Of a DNA stretch of 64,000 bases, positions 1-12,252 are shown in pieces; positions within the stretch are counted from its first letter, which is position 1, and each line of letters opens with the position of its first letter. Source of the stretch: Rhexocercosporidium sp. MPI-PUGE-AT-0058. Lineage: Eukaryota > Ascomycota > Leotiomycetes > Helotiales. The stretch lies in assembly GCA_020746875.1 (NCBI GenBank), contig JAGTJL010000030.1, forward strand, positions 124,001-188,000, written 5' to 3'. A program made the position numbers and the translations under genes. A model generated the notes under the pieces. It searched no databases. It saw nothing but the letters and a program-made list of their open reading frames with translations, and was not told where the DNA came from.

Positions 1-1260
1 ACAATCCAACTATTTGAACCAACAATCGTGCCAATTGGTAGTGGCGACTTTACTCCAGGGATAGCTCGCTCAGCTCCTGCTCTGACTTCCCGCGGAAATG
101 CTGTAGGAAATGGTGCACTGTATCTCATGCTCTCGCGTACCACCGCAGTCAGAACCTTACTCTCGCCGACGTCCTTGACCTGATGAAGCTCTTCTCGTAA
201 TCTTTCCTGCCATATCAGACCCTCTTTGCTGCCTAGCCTTTCCAAGACCCCCGTTACAGCGGCTGCTGTACTCCCAGGTCCAGCGAATAGAAGATTAACG
301 CACTCTCGTTGTACATCCTCTAGTTCCATGTATCTGGAATCGCCCTCACCCAACGTCAACATGCTCTTCGCAATACTCTGCTGATCCACTCCGGTCACGA
401 GTTCTGGCTCTGTGGACAACAAGTGCCGTGCTCTAGAAATCAAGGCAGTTACACCATTTGGGATGCCAGCTGCGTTAAAAGTAGGTTTGCGAATCATTTT
501 GATCATAGGAGGAGTGGACATGAGCCATCCTAGGAAAGGAACATGTGATGGGCCCCAGCTGAATTTTGAAATGGCCCTGAAAACGGGGAGAATGCCTTCT
601 CCGCTGGGAGTCTCTGTCCAGGGCTGGCTAGAAATTGATGGGCCATAAATGATTTCAACCATAGAATTGAAGGTGAATGCATGAATAGGATCCACGATGG
701 AAATCGTGTTGTTCTTGGCAGTTTCGCTGGCGGTAGAGAGCTGAGAAATGAGACTTTGGACGTGTTTCGCTACGATTAGACTGAGCGACCTGATATTTGA
801 AGGACTGAAAGCAGCACCGACAATTCTTCGACGGCGATCTCGATGCTCTGTGTGAGTACGGGCAGAGAATATGTTAGAGGTACCAGTAGCCGGATCGCGG
901 GCAGATACATAGAAGTCGCCTTTTTCGAATCCGTGATTGAAACCGTAGATTGCTTCAAATGCCTCTGGGGTCGAGAAAGAGAGTGTGTTGGGGCCTGTGC
1001 GGACAATGGGACCATACTGGAGATGGAGATTCTGCTCAATGATGTGTAAATTGCCCTGGAGATAATGATAGAGCTTCCTAGGAATCAAGTCAGCAAGTCC
1101 TAAGATCTATGAGCTGGACTTACCAGATGTTGGTGCAGCTAGCAAGCAAAGGGCCCGGGTATACATGGAGAGCATGAAAGAAGCGACGGTAGAGAGCTCG
1201 TTGAAGGACCGCTAGGAACAGTATGTAGCATGCGATAGACATATACATGTTTCCCATCAT
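1..1260 (-). CDS. Cytochrome P450, N-terminal part (runs off left edge)
   Basis: This is a membrane-anchored, microsomal-type cytochrome P450 monooxygenase; its substrate cannot be told. The start at 1260 gives a hydrophobic anchor (MMGNMYMSIACYILFLAVLQ), then a proline-glycine hinge (HVYPGPLLA). A 46 bp intron (1078-1123) splits the Trp codon before KLYHYLQGNLH. Exon 2 reads openly to base 1 and shows HLQYGPIVRTGPN, a helix-C region (HRDRRRRIVGAAFSP), the I-helix oxygen-binding motif (LLFAGPGSTAAAV, about residues 300-320) and the ExxR motif (ESMR, about 361-364). About 404 residues are present; the heme-binding cysteine region must lie beyond the window. The helix and ExxR motifs are diagnostic of the family. 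The next gene downstream is a HET relic beyond the transposon block, so the context says little about its role. Confidence 0.9.
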
Positions 1261-2689
1261 ACTGACGGATCTCTCTAAAGCTTTCTTTAAAATCCTGAGA
1301 TGACCTGGATTTGAATAGAATAAGAGTTTTGCAAAATCATGTCGCGATCATCCAGAGGCCAGGTGAAACTAGTGCATCATGTGCAACAGTAAGCAATTGG
1401 CTCCGCCAATGAGGGATCTCCCGTCGGCTACGAGGGATCGTCAACATCGCAGTAATCGGTACAGACCATGAGTAGTGTTACTCTCGACGTTAGATTCGTC
1501 GCTGGTTCACTGAAGGCACCAGTGCAAAATGAGTGAAGATTGATGATACGAGCATGGCAGCTTTTTACGGCTGACGAATAGTGAATTGTCTAAGTATAAC
1601 ATAAAATGGTAGATGATGGAAAGGGAAGAAAGGAGGGGTAAATAGGAAGTTCCTACTGCAGCGGAGACGAGAAATTAGTTTTGGTGGCGTCAGCCACACT
1701 CGGAAAATCTCAATATCTTCTTCTCCTCATTCTTCGACTTTTGCTGTCTTCTCTTCCTTCACTCAAGACTTCTTATAATACTCGAGCCCTCTCACATTTT
1801 GAACGCTCATGCATGTATTTCCCGTCTGTCTTGAACGAGGAGAATGACACTTTCCATTTTATGCGTGCGTGCATAATTGTGTCACGTGCTTTTTTGTACT
1901 CCATTTGAACCTGAAGTATTCTTTCACGGAGTGTTTGTGCTCCTAAAGCGGATCGAAAGTTTGGAGTGAATGGTTGAGAGCCGTATCTGTTGCTTACACA
2001 TCATTTCAAGTCCACTTGCGCGTATCATCATATTGATTCAGAGTTTTCGGTGTACAGAGATAATACTTGATTCAGGATTTGAGAAACTTGGCTAGAAATT
2101 GGCTCCAGCAAGCACATGTTTAGTCTTAGACTTAGACTGAATTAATATAAATACCTTATTGTCGGTATAAGTAAATAGGATATAAATCACGTGTGTGCCT
2201 AATGGGGACTAGCTCCGCAGGCTATGGAGTATGAGGCGGGCTACAACTTAATGCATGTAAACTAAAGCTTACCGTATATTAAAATTAGCTAATTAATTCA
2301 TTTGAGCATGCGTAGCATATGCGCGGACTAAACCTTAATGCATATTAATGCTAGCTAATTAAATTATTTAAGCATGCTTTTGCGTAGCGTGTTTATAGCA
2401 TATCCCGCGAAAATAGCGAATTAGCTTATACTGCGTATAAGCTTAGCATATCCTTTACTTTAACTCGTAAATTTACTTTAATATAGCTTAGTGCCGGCTT
2501 GTAATATTAAATATATATTTGCCTTTTATTTCTTTATTTTTTTTTTCTTTATATAAAAACTTTACACAATTTTAAAATTAATTGCTTTACCGCAATTCAT
2601 TATATTTTTAATAGTATAAAACTTTAAAAATTTTATTATAATAAGCGTAATAAATTTAAACCTTTAATTTAAGTATTACTATAATATGT
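1261..2689. other. Intergenic, becoming AT-rich
   Basis: No supportable gene. The first 850 bases have ordinary composition. From about 2100 the sequence turns strongly AT-rich and marks the edge of the transposon block. Two related segments of about 45 bp lie in direct orientation at about 2284-2330 and 2348-2396, sharing a GCTAATTAA core followed by an AGCATGC core. Confidence 0.5.
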
Positions 2690-3139
2690 AAAAAGCTTAT
2701 TTAATATATATAAAGCATAACGTACCTGATAAGTAAGCTGGCCGTGCATATAAGGTGGCCACTTGAAATCCTATATAAAATACGTCTGTGCACGAAAAAT
2801 AACTTTTGATTTTATTAATAAAACCTTATAAAAATAAAATATATATAGTATTACAATATAAATAGTTTGTATTTTTAATTTTAAGCGTTAGTTAATTTTA
2901 ATTAAAATTTTATTAAAGAAAATTTAAAAAGTTTATAAATACAGGGGTAATTTTAAGCGAATGACTAATTAAAATAAACTAGCGTCTAATGTCTCCGGTA
3001 TGTATTATTTAAACAAGGTTTTTTAATTATTTTTTAATTAAAAGGTTTTTTTATTAATAAAATCAAAAGTTATTTTTCGTGCATAAACGTATTTTATATA
3101 GGATTTCAAGTGGCCACCTTACATGCACGGCCAGCTTAC
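2690..3139. repeat. Palindromic inverted-repeat element, left portion
   Basis: Bases 2731-2824 (starting at GTAAGCTGGCCGTGCA) reappear inverted at about 3042-3139, nearly perfect over some 95 bp, around a central AT-rich segment of about 220 bp. The inverted match continues past the retrotransposon: 2693-2730 pairs with 10753-10792 (shared cores AAGCTTAT and ACGTAC-TGATAAG). The whole unit is therefore a non-autonomous inverted-repeat (MITE-like or foldback) element of about 490 bp that was later split. No transposase reading frame is visible and its own target duplication was not identified. Confidence 0.75.
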
Positions 3140-3399
3140 TGTGACAATAGGTGCACTTAAGAGCTTCTCAGCGAGTCAGGGAATCCAAGGGTTCAGAGGT
3201 AATTAAGTCATGCCGAGTCGGACTAGTACCGAAGGGGTTTCGGAGGAGCTTATATATATATGAACTTATATTTCTTTTACTTCTTCTTTCTTTTTTTATC
3301 TTCTTGTTTCCTTTATATTAAACTTATTAACTTTTAATAGCTTTAACTAAAGTATTATTATATACTTTTTATATTATTCTCTTAGTTAATATTATTATA
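3140..3399 (+). repeat. 5' LTR of gypsy element 1
   Basis: 260 bp. It starts TGTGACAATAGGTGCAC and ends AGTTAATATTATTATA, aligning base for base with the 3' LTR at 10493-10752. Most differences are transitions, with each copy mutated at different positions. Confidence 0.92.
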
Positions 3400-6309
3400 T
3401 TAAATAAAAAGATTACTTCTATTAAAGACAACTTTATAATACCTTATTAAAGATTTAATTATTAATATTTTAAAGAATTAAAATTCCAGAGATCTCTTAA
3501 TAACTAGGAATTAAAGTTTAATTCAATACTTTACAATTAGTAACGCTTAAAGCAGTCTTCGCTAATTACGCTTTAAATAACCCCTTTCGTATAAAGGCCG
3601 CTATAAACAGATTTTAAGGAAGTATTTTTATTATACTTAAAACCTTATTATTTAAGTACGAAACTTGCCTTAAATCTGCCTTAAATTAAATACTTGTTTT
3701 TATTAAGACTTATTATATTTTAATTAATTATTAAAGAACTTATTAAATTAAGTTCTTTAATTATTACGACTTCCTTAAGAGCGCTTCTTAATTCAGAAAT
3801 ACTTATTGCCTCGCCCTTTAAAACTAGCGTCGCTACTTAAAAAAATAAAAGCAAAGCTCGAGATAATACAAATTATAATAACTTTAATATTTTAAAAGGA
3901 CTTTTTTAAGCCGTTAATAATCGAACTAAGAATTAAGTAAATAAGTAAAAAGAACTTTAATCTAGCCTTATTAAAATTAAAATTATACTTATAGTTCTTA
4001 CTACCCTTTAGCTTAATTTAATACGACTTAACGATAATCTTAAAGAAGACTTTACTTCTTCTGAGCCTTCTGAATTACTTTAAAATCGCTTACGAACTTT
4101 TATTCCTTTTTTATTTTAATTAATAAAATTTAATAAAAGTTCGCTAAGAGGTTATGCTTCTCTTACTCTTAGAGCTTATTTAGGTTCGTTTCGGCCTCTT
4201 AAGATTTAATTAATAAAGAAGATTATTTTATTAAATAATAACTTAAACTTCTTGTTTAAATAATAACGTGCTTTAGTTTAAGACCGCTTAAAAGTTAACG
4301 CTAATCTTTATTTAATAAAAGAAATTCGTCGTGCTCTCGTTTAAGGATTAATTATTAAAATAATATAATCTTATTTAAAACTTTAATACTTTTCGAAAAC
4401 TTATTTCTTTAAGATTACTAAAAAAATAATTATATTCTTAAAATCTTATTTCTTAACCGGCCACGAAGCAGACGAGTTCCGGTTTATTTTTTACAATTTA
4501 TATATAAACTCTTATTTTAAAGAGACTTTTATTAAATTTAAAGTAAGATTTTAAAATACTATTATTTAAAATAACGTCGTTAAATCGGAATAAATTTTTT
4601 TATATATGGCAAAAACTCTCTTTTAAGCTATAAGATAAGACTTTTATTATTAAATTAATTTAAGAAAATAATTATAATAAAATAATTTCTTATCTTATTT
4701 TATTAAACTTAAAAAACCGCCGGAATTATATATTTAATTTAAATTTTATTTTAACTCGTATCTCAAATATAACCTAAAAGCCGTCCGGTTCGGGTCAGAT
4801 TACTTCTTTCGCTTAAACGCTTATTTAAAAAACTATCTTCACCTATTAATTTTCCTTAGCTTTATTTTAACGCTTTTTTACTTTTTAATAATAGTTTACT
4901 CTTTTTCTACCGCGCTAGAGCTCTGTATATTTAAGGCCTTAGACTTCTATAAGTAATAATTTAATTAAGTATTATAATTATAATAAATTTAATTATTATA
5001 AAAGCGACTGCCCCGAAACTCCTAAGATTTAACTTATAAATAAGGGAATCGAGGAAGAAGGCGTAAAATTAAGAAAAAAGTAAAAAGAATTATTAAAAAA
5101 ATAAATAAAAGAAAACGAAAAGGCTTAAAGAAAGACTTCTTCTTAAGTTTACGTAAATATAATTTATTAAAGCTTAATTTAAACTCCTTTATAAAAAGAA
5201 AACAATTCTTAGTCTCTTATATTATTAATATAAATAAATATAGCGTTATACTCTCCGCTTTAATAAATATTAAAGCAAATAGTTATTTCTTCGTAAATCG
5301 GACCCTTTCCGTACGCCTTTCGGAGGCCTTAGGAGTGAAGATTCTACTCTTCTCTTATACTATCCTAATCCGTGGTTTCCAGAATTCCACGCGTATATAA
5401 CTGCTCTTTTGTCGTACTTGACCTAGGAAACTAAGATATAATAATTAACGTTAAATAAATAAGACGCTTTTGCGTTAAACTCGATTTAGTTAATAACCGT
5501 CTTATATAGCCCTCCGTATACTCACGGACTCCTTACTGAACGAAAGAGTTAATTATATCGCTCTTTATTAAGGCTAAAGCAAGAATTACTAATTATTATT
5601 AGTTAAATATTAACCGACGTAACTTAATTATAAATTAAATTAATTGAAAACAATAATACTATTAATTCGCTATTAATTATATATAAGTATCGACGTTATT
5701 AAAGAATTCCTTTAAGGAATAAGAGCCAGAAATAACTCCGGAACCCTTATTATTAAAGCTAGTCGGAAAACTAAAAGCAAAAAAGCCTTGTTTATAACTA
5801 CGTTATCGCTTAAAACTTATTGCAATTCCGCAGAGAATTCCTTTTTTTATTTATAAAATTAGCGTAAATATATTTCACTTTAATATAAAAAGCAAAAATA
5901 TTAAGTTCTTTATAATTAATATTTATAAAGTAAATTAAATCTTATAAAAAAAATATAAAGAAGAGGATCCGGATACCTTTCGGATCGTGGCCGAAAGGCT
6001 TCCGAAGTAATATTAACTTCTTAAGGAAGCATTTTCTAAGACGGAATTAAACGTTTTATTACTTTATTAATATTACGATTATAAGATTTAACTAAAAGCT
6101 TTATTACTTAATTCTTATTCTCTTTTATATTATTAATTAATAAAAGAGTTAAAAGTATTAAAAGAATACTTTTTAAAAAACTTTAATAAAAGGTTTATTA
6201 AGATAAATTAAAGTCTTTTCGCTTTTTTCGTCTTTTTTATAAAAAAAAATAATAAAAGATTATATTTTTATATTAATTATCGTTATTTAAATACGTTAAC
6301 GTAAAAGGA

Positions 6310-6620
6310 CTTATATTTTATACCGAGAATCGACGAGCTCCTTTCCCGCGTATCGAAAGCTAAAGTATTTATTAAACTCGATATTCGGGCCGCATTTAAT
6401 CGCATCCAAATGGACCCCGAGTCGGAAGAGTATACGACCTTCTATATTAAGTATAAGATTTATAAATGCAAAGTATTACCCTTTAGACTTTATAACAGAC
6501 TAAGCACGTATTAACGTTATATAAACGACGTATTATTAAATTATTTAAACGACTTTTATATAATATACTTTAATAATATCTTAATTTATTTAGAATTAAT
6601 AGAAGAGTATAAAGAATACG
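6310..6620 (+). pseudogene. Reverse transcriptase domain relic of gypsy element 1
   Basis: The best-preserved coding stretch in the element. One frame reads PRIDELLSRVSKAKVF, then IKLDIRAAFNRIQMDPES and YKCKVLPFRLYN, followed after a stop by INDVLLNYLNDF and NNILIYLE. These correspond to the Ty3/gypsy RT blocks for the first catalytic aspartate (KLDIR) and the later YLDDILIYS-type catalytic box, in which the DD is now NN. Asp-to-Asn changes are G-to-A transitions and remove the polymerase active site, so the enzyme is dead. Confidence 0.85.
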
Positions 6621-8824
6621 TTAAAATAATTTTAAAATAGCTTATAAAAGCTAGCTTATAAGCCGATATTAAAAAGTATGAATTCCACGTTATTTATATT
6701 AAATACTTAGATTATATTGTAATTATAAAAGGAATTAAAGTCGATTTAAAAAAAGTAAAGCCGTTATAAAACTAAAAATACTTAAAAACTATTATAATAA
6801 CGAAGTCTTTCTTAGGTTTTTATAGTTTCTATTAATAATTTATTTATAACTTTAAACTTATTATAAAGCCTCTCTCTATACTTATCCGACTTATAGTCCT
6901 TTAAAATTAAACAGAAAAATATAAAAAGGCCTTTAAAGAGTTATAGAATTAATTATTAATTATATAAAAGATTTATTATTTTAACCTTAACTTATTAACG
7001 CGATTAAAAACCGACGCTTTTAATAAAGTAATTACAAGCGTAGTTTCTTAATAATACGCTAACGAATTATAATACTTTTTAAGATTTTACTTTTACGTTT
7101 TAAATAGTTATAAACTTAATTAAGAAATCTATAATAAAGAACTTTATATAATTATGAAATCGTTTTATAAGTGACGTCTTAAACTCATATTTATCCGGAT
7201 TAGACTTAGAGTATATTCAGATTACCGATTCCTAAAGTATTTTATAATAATAAAAGTCCTTATAAGTAAGTAAGCTTAATAAATGGAATTCTTATTTAAT
7301 TTTAATTTTTAAATTATATATATATTAAATAAATAAAATCAAAAAGCTAATATTTTTAGTTAAAAAGAATAAGACTTAAAAGTCTAAAAGAAAGTAAAGT
7401 TAAATAGCCGATTTAAAGTCTTACTTACGCCTAATCGCTTTAATTTTAAAATTAATACGGAATTAGTAGATAAGTTTATAATTAATATTATTTCTTTTTA
7501 TTTTCTCTTTTTAAAAGCGAAAGACGCCGTTAACGATTCGACTTTAAAACTACTTAAAACTTTATTTGACTTTATTAAAAAGCTTTATTAAGATAATTAT
7601 AAGTCTTTTATAAAAAAATAAAAGTCTTTACTTAAAGATTATATAATAATGGACGGACTTTTATATTTTAAAAGCTGTTTATATATATAAAAGAATACTC
7701 TATTATATATTAGACTAATTTAAGAGGCTTATAATTAGCTGTTTATAACGCATTTAAGTAAAAAGAAGACTTATTAGCTTCTTATTCTTAAGTATTATTA
7801 ATTCGGAATAAGTTCGGATTATATTTAGTATATAAGAAATTATAGAGCTTATTAATACTCTTACTTTAAATAAACTAAATAATAAGAGTTTTTATATCTT
7901 TTACTTATTCTCGCATACTTTATGTAATACTTATATATAAATTATAAAGATTTTCTAAAAGATAAATACAGTTTTAATCGAATCTTAATATTTATTAACT
8001 GCTTTAAAAAAGATTCCGTTATAATTCCTTATTATTAAGATATCGACGCTCGTGGCACTATTTAATTATTTATTTAATAAATTTATTGATTCAGATATAC
8101 TCCGAAGACGATTATATTTAATCGTAGCATTTAGTTTATCTCTTTCTTTTAAAAAGAATTTTATTATATTATTAACGTTAAAATTAAGCTTTTCATAGCT
8201 TATTATAAAAAGATAGATAAATAAACGAAAATTATAAATCGCTATATCGATTAAAGGCTCAGACTATTTGTTACTTATTATTAAGATAATTAAAGTGAAT
8301 TAATACTTTTAATTAATAGAGCTTAAATATCTTTACTTTACGAATTTATTAATATAACTTTATATTAGCTTAAATTCGGCATAAAACCACGTAATAGCTA
8401 GGACTAAAAGACGCTTAAGGCTATTACTTTATTAAAAAAGCTTAATTACGCCGACGTAAAAAAGTTAATTTAATATATAAAATAAACGTAAAAAAATATT
8501 AAAGGAAATATATAAGCCGCTTAAGACCGTATGACTCGCGTAATAAATTAAAAACGAAAGCTTATCGATTAAGAAGTCGGAGAAGAAGTCTTCTTATTAA
8601 TTAAAAACCTTAAGAGCTACCGTCTTAATCGTAAGCTTATAAATTAATAAAAAAGCTCTTTTAAGATTTTAAAGAAAGTAAGCTACTTTTATAAGCTAGA
8701 ATTACTTATAAGCTTTTAAATATATAACGTATTTATATTAGAATTCCTTTTTAAAGATTTAAAAGACTTTTTATTAAATTAAAAGACGCCGAAACCTTTT
8801 TTAAAAGTTATTAAAAGTTAAAAG

Positions 8825-9020
8825 GAATAGGAAATCGAGGAAATCCTTAATATTAAATTATATTATAACGTATTTAAATATTAAATGAAATAGCTAGGCT
8901 ATAATTTTAATTTATAATAATATAATACTTTCGATTTAATAAGATCGCCTTATAAATTAAGAGATTTTCATACGGCGTATTTTAATAAACCGGGATTACC
9001 TCGGAACTTATTTAAATAGC
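8825..9020 (+). pseudogene. Chromodomain relic of gypsy element 1
   Basis: The frame reads EIEEILNIKLYYNVFKY, a stop, MK, a stop, LGYNFNL and, after more stops, SPYKLRDFHTAYFNKPG. Chromodomains of fungal integrases have a W-E-V-E-x-I-L opening, a K-Y-L-V-K-W-x-G-Y core and a terminal helix ending DFH. The stops fall where Trp codons are expected (TGG to TAG/TGA), a RIP-type change. In related elements this domain targets integration to histone-marked chromatin. Confidence 0.75.
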
Positions 9021-9269
9021 TTAAAGCTTAAGAATTAAAAAAAAACGATTATAATTACTTAAAAGATAATAAATTATAACTTCTTTTCGAAATAATAAAA
9101 CGACGATATTAATTAATAATTATTTACTTTTTAATTTAAAGCACTAACGGAGCCTTACGACCGCACTTTAATAAGGACTTAATTACCGATTTTATTATAA
9201 ACGGCTACTTTTATATAAGAGTTTAAAAAAAGTAACGATTATAAAGGACTACCGAAACTAATTTAAAAC

Positions 9270-10065
9270 AAGGCCTCTTAATCCTTACTAAAAGGGTCCT
9301 CTTCTTCTTCCGATAAAGGCTCGGTTAGCTTACTGTTTAATCCTTTATAAAAAAAGCTAAACTTCTTTTTTTTCTTTTTCTTTTTAATAATAGTAATAAC
9401 CGCCTTACGCTTAATATTATTACGACGTGTGCGACGACGAGTTATACTTATATTCTTATTCTTATTTTCTTTTTTCTTCTTATTATTAATACTATTATTA
9501 CGGCGAGCTATTTTAACTATCGAAGTAGCGAAAACTCGCGAGAACTCTAGTAAGACCTTTAAGTGTTAAATATTAATATTACTTATAATAAACTTAACGA
9601 CTTATAATAACGTTATTTAATTACTTAAATATAATATAGCGGAAAGCCTGAGTCTTTTCTAATACCGTAAACCTTAGCTCTTTTATAATCTTAAGCGCCT
9701 TCGCGGTCGTTATAAATAATACCTCGTCGATCGACAAAGCGATAACTTAAACTTCCGCATTATCGGCAACTGTTAATAACGCGTCGTACTCCGGGCTTAT
9801 AAACTATAAAAGCTAAAAAATCAAAAGTATTAATATCGGACTTGTTTTAAAGGTTTTCTAAACTTTAATTTATAAAGCGGCAAGATCTCTTTTAAGTTAT
9901 ATAATAAGTATATTTCTTTAAATCACTCTTATCGAAGTAATAAGAATAGCCCGGCTCCTTCGCTATCCGGCGCACGCAACGCACGTAATAGTTGCAATAA
10001 GCCGCCGCTAAGGCTCTTAATAAAGTTAAAAAAGGTATTATTATAATTAAAATTTAGATTTTATT
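9270..10065 (-). pseudogene. Antisense ORF relic between chromodomain and 3' LTR of element 1
   Basis: On the strand opposite gag-pol a protein-like reading frame is visible across about 800 bp, with scattered stops. Read from 10060 it gives PFLTLLRALAAAYCNYYV, RCVRRIAKEPGYSYYFDK, SDLKKYTYYIT, and later KSDINTFDFLAFIVYKPG. After a further gap there is a strongly basic segment (KIARRNNSINNKKKKENK; TRRRTRRNN; a run of lysines) and an acidic tail (LTEPLSEEEEDPFSKD). The stops sit at plausible Gln/Trp positions, consistent with RIP. I do not recognise the protein. The Cys-containing first half and lysine/arginine-rich second half could suit a nucleic-acid-binding accessory protein, but this is inference. 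Confidence 0.5.
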
Positions 10066-10492
10066 ATAAAAGTCACGGGATTTCACTTACTTATTATTAT
10101 TTATTTATTTTAATTAACTAGCTATACGTATTAGTAATTATATAACGCAGATCGATAATTTAAGGTAATTTACGGAAAAGTATATATTATTAAAAGAAGA
10201 AAAATTAATTCCTTAAAAAGTTTAACGTATATATACGTTAATATAAGCAAACAAATCGATAGCGCTAAGGCAGTATAATATAATAAGTAACGGACTAAAT
10301 TCGGACGCCTATTTCATTAATTAAATAAATAAAAGCTCGCTCTCTTATAATATGTTATTTACTATTATATAAGACCTCGCTTACGCTCGCGTAACTTCGC
10401 TTAACCTCGAATAAGAGCCTTCAGCACCGAAATAATACTAAATTATAATTAATTAAAGATTAAAAATAATCTTTCTTTTAAAAGAGGAGTAA

Positions 10493-10752
10493 TATAATAA
10501 TAAGTGCACTTAAGAGCTTCTTAGCGAGTCAAGGAATCTAAGGGTTCAAAGGTAACTAAGTCATGCCGAGTCGAACCAGTACCGGAGGGGTTTTAGAGGA
10601 GCTTATATATATATGAACTCATACTCCTTCTACTTCTTTTTTCCTTCTTCATCTTCTTGTTTCCTTCGTATTAGACTTATTAACTCTCGATAGCCTCAGC
10701 TAAAGTGCTATTATATACCTCTTATACCGCTCTCTTAGCTAGTGTCGTTACA
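10493..10752 (+). repeat. 3' LTR of gypsy element 1
   Basis: 260 bp, beginning TATAATAATAAGTGCAC (mutated from TGTGACAATAGG...) and ending GTGTCGTTACA, followed directly by the CTTAC target duplication. Confidence 0.92.
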
Positions 10753-10792
10753 CTTACTTATCAAGTACGTTATATTAAAAAATAAGCTTACT
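10753..10792. repeat. Inverted-repeat element, right portion (continues 2690-3139)
   Basis: Begins with the duplicated CTTAC, then TTATCAAGTACGTTAT and ATAAGCTT. This is the inverse of 2693-2735 with small differences. It shows that gypsy element 1 landed inside the right arm of the older palindromic element. Confidence 0.7.
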
Positions 10793-12252
10793 TCTAAACA
10801 ATAATATAAGCTATATTGCGCTAGCTTAAGTCGCTATAATAGCTTAAAATATAAGGCGTAGAAATATAAGCTTAGCTTATATATAGTATATACTAATAAT
10901 AATAGCATTTCCAAATATTAACTTAGTTAAAAATACTAATACGTTTCACTTTTTTATTTACATTTTTACTTTGCTAATTTTTTGTAGCTACGTTTAACGC
11001 TAGAGTTTTATTAAGCATAATAAACATTAGCGTGTAAACTTAATATATACTTTATTTAAAGCTAATGCTAATTTTTAAAATGTAATATTGATATTAATGC
11101 AAGACAAATGTAAAATATACTCCAGCAGGAATCCATCCTTTTAAAAGGGAGCGAGAACGGATTCTATTACGATGTCTTGATAGGTTACCAAAGTGGCTGT
11201 ATCTAGACACATAGATATTAGCAAGATGTATATCTAGATAATATGGAAACTATAATCGATTTGCGGGAGTCTTGGAGAGTATCCTCTGAAGAATAATTCA
11301 ATTAACTTATTAGTCTGCTCAGAACTCAGAACTACTATGTTAAGGCTTATAAATCGACCTCAATAAACATGCCATGTGATTTCATTCATATTAGACAGAG
11401 CGCAGTACAAAAATATATGGTGAATAAGGATGATGTCAATAAACGGATACAAACTGTAGAGAATGATGAACAAATTTTAGAATGCAACCAGTAAACATTA
11501 ATACTACCTTCGATTGGGAAAGGTCGGCCAAGGCGACATTCGCGTACCTAGCACGAAACGAAGCCCCTCAGAAAACAGAGGCCCAGCCCTCAATTTTCCG
11601 AGGTATTTTGTTCGGTATCAATCGACTTATGAACAAAGAGCGTTAATCTAGAGAGTTAGGGGCTGATGTTCATATCGAAAAGCGAGCAAAGCTTGGAGGA
11701 GATTCTCACGAACTGGAACTACGAAACGCTTTTCGCCCACGTTGATATTCAACATGTTATAGCAACCTTCGGACCCCCACATGTATGATAAATGCTTCAC
11801 AGTCGGGATTATGTGAGAGATTAGCTGCCATCAGGGAGCAAGTGACCGTCTTGTCGATGGACGTATATGGCTAGAGGACCAGGAGCCGGATCTTATCAGA
11901 ATCTGCGAGAGGAGTGTATATATCTTGAGGAGTTGTAGAGAAAGATTTCTCTAAGTCGATATTTGTTGACGATAATAATTAGGAAGCAAAGTTAGCATCG
12001 ACGAAAGCCGAGGTGCGCTAGACGAGGCCATAACTTCAGCTAAGCGCGCCAGTATCACGTGTCGTAAACAGATTAGCTAAAGTAGACTTTTTACTTAAGT
12101 ACTACAGTGCATAATACAGAGAAATGGAAGAGCGACGTAAACGAAGAAGATTCCGAATATTTAGGGTTATAATTTTATTTAAGCGATAAGTGCATTTCGG
12201 TTAGATAACGTAAGCCTATTGTAAAAGTTATTGAAAACGTCGCATTTCACAA
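10793..12252. other. Intergenic, no gene seen
   Basis: AT-rich transition to about 11100, then ordinary composition. No coding region with recognisable motifs was found on either strand. Confidence 0.5.

Larger units (their letters stand above)
3140..10752 (+). mobile_element. Ty3/gypsy chromovirus LTR retrotransposon, RIP-degraded (element 1)
   Basis: A full-length element bounded by two 260 bp LTRs and a 5 bp target duplication CTTAC (3135-3139 and 10753-10757). Its genes are broken by many stops, but domain order is readable on the plus strand: reverse transcriptase about 6310-6620 (PRIDELLSRVSKAKVF, KLDIRAAFNRIQMDPE), RNase H about 7000-7200 (NKELYIIMKSF), integrase zinc-binding region about 7640-7830, and a C-terminal chromodomain about 8825-9020 (EIEEILNIK, LGYNFNL, KLRDFH, NKPGLPRNLF). 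The order RT-RNaseH-IN-chromodomain defines the chromovirus branch of Ty3/gypsy. Differences between the LTRs and from consensus motifs are mainly C-to-T or G-to-A, as RIP produces. It is very unlikely to be active. An antisense reading frame occupies the 3' interior. Confidence 0.92.
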
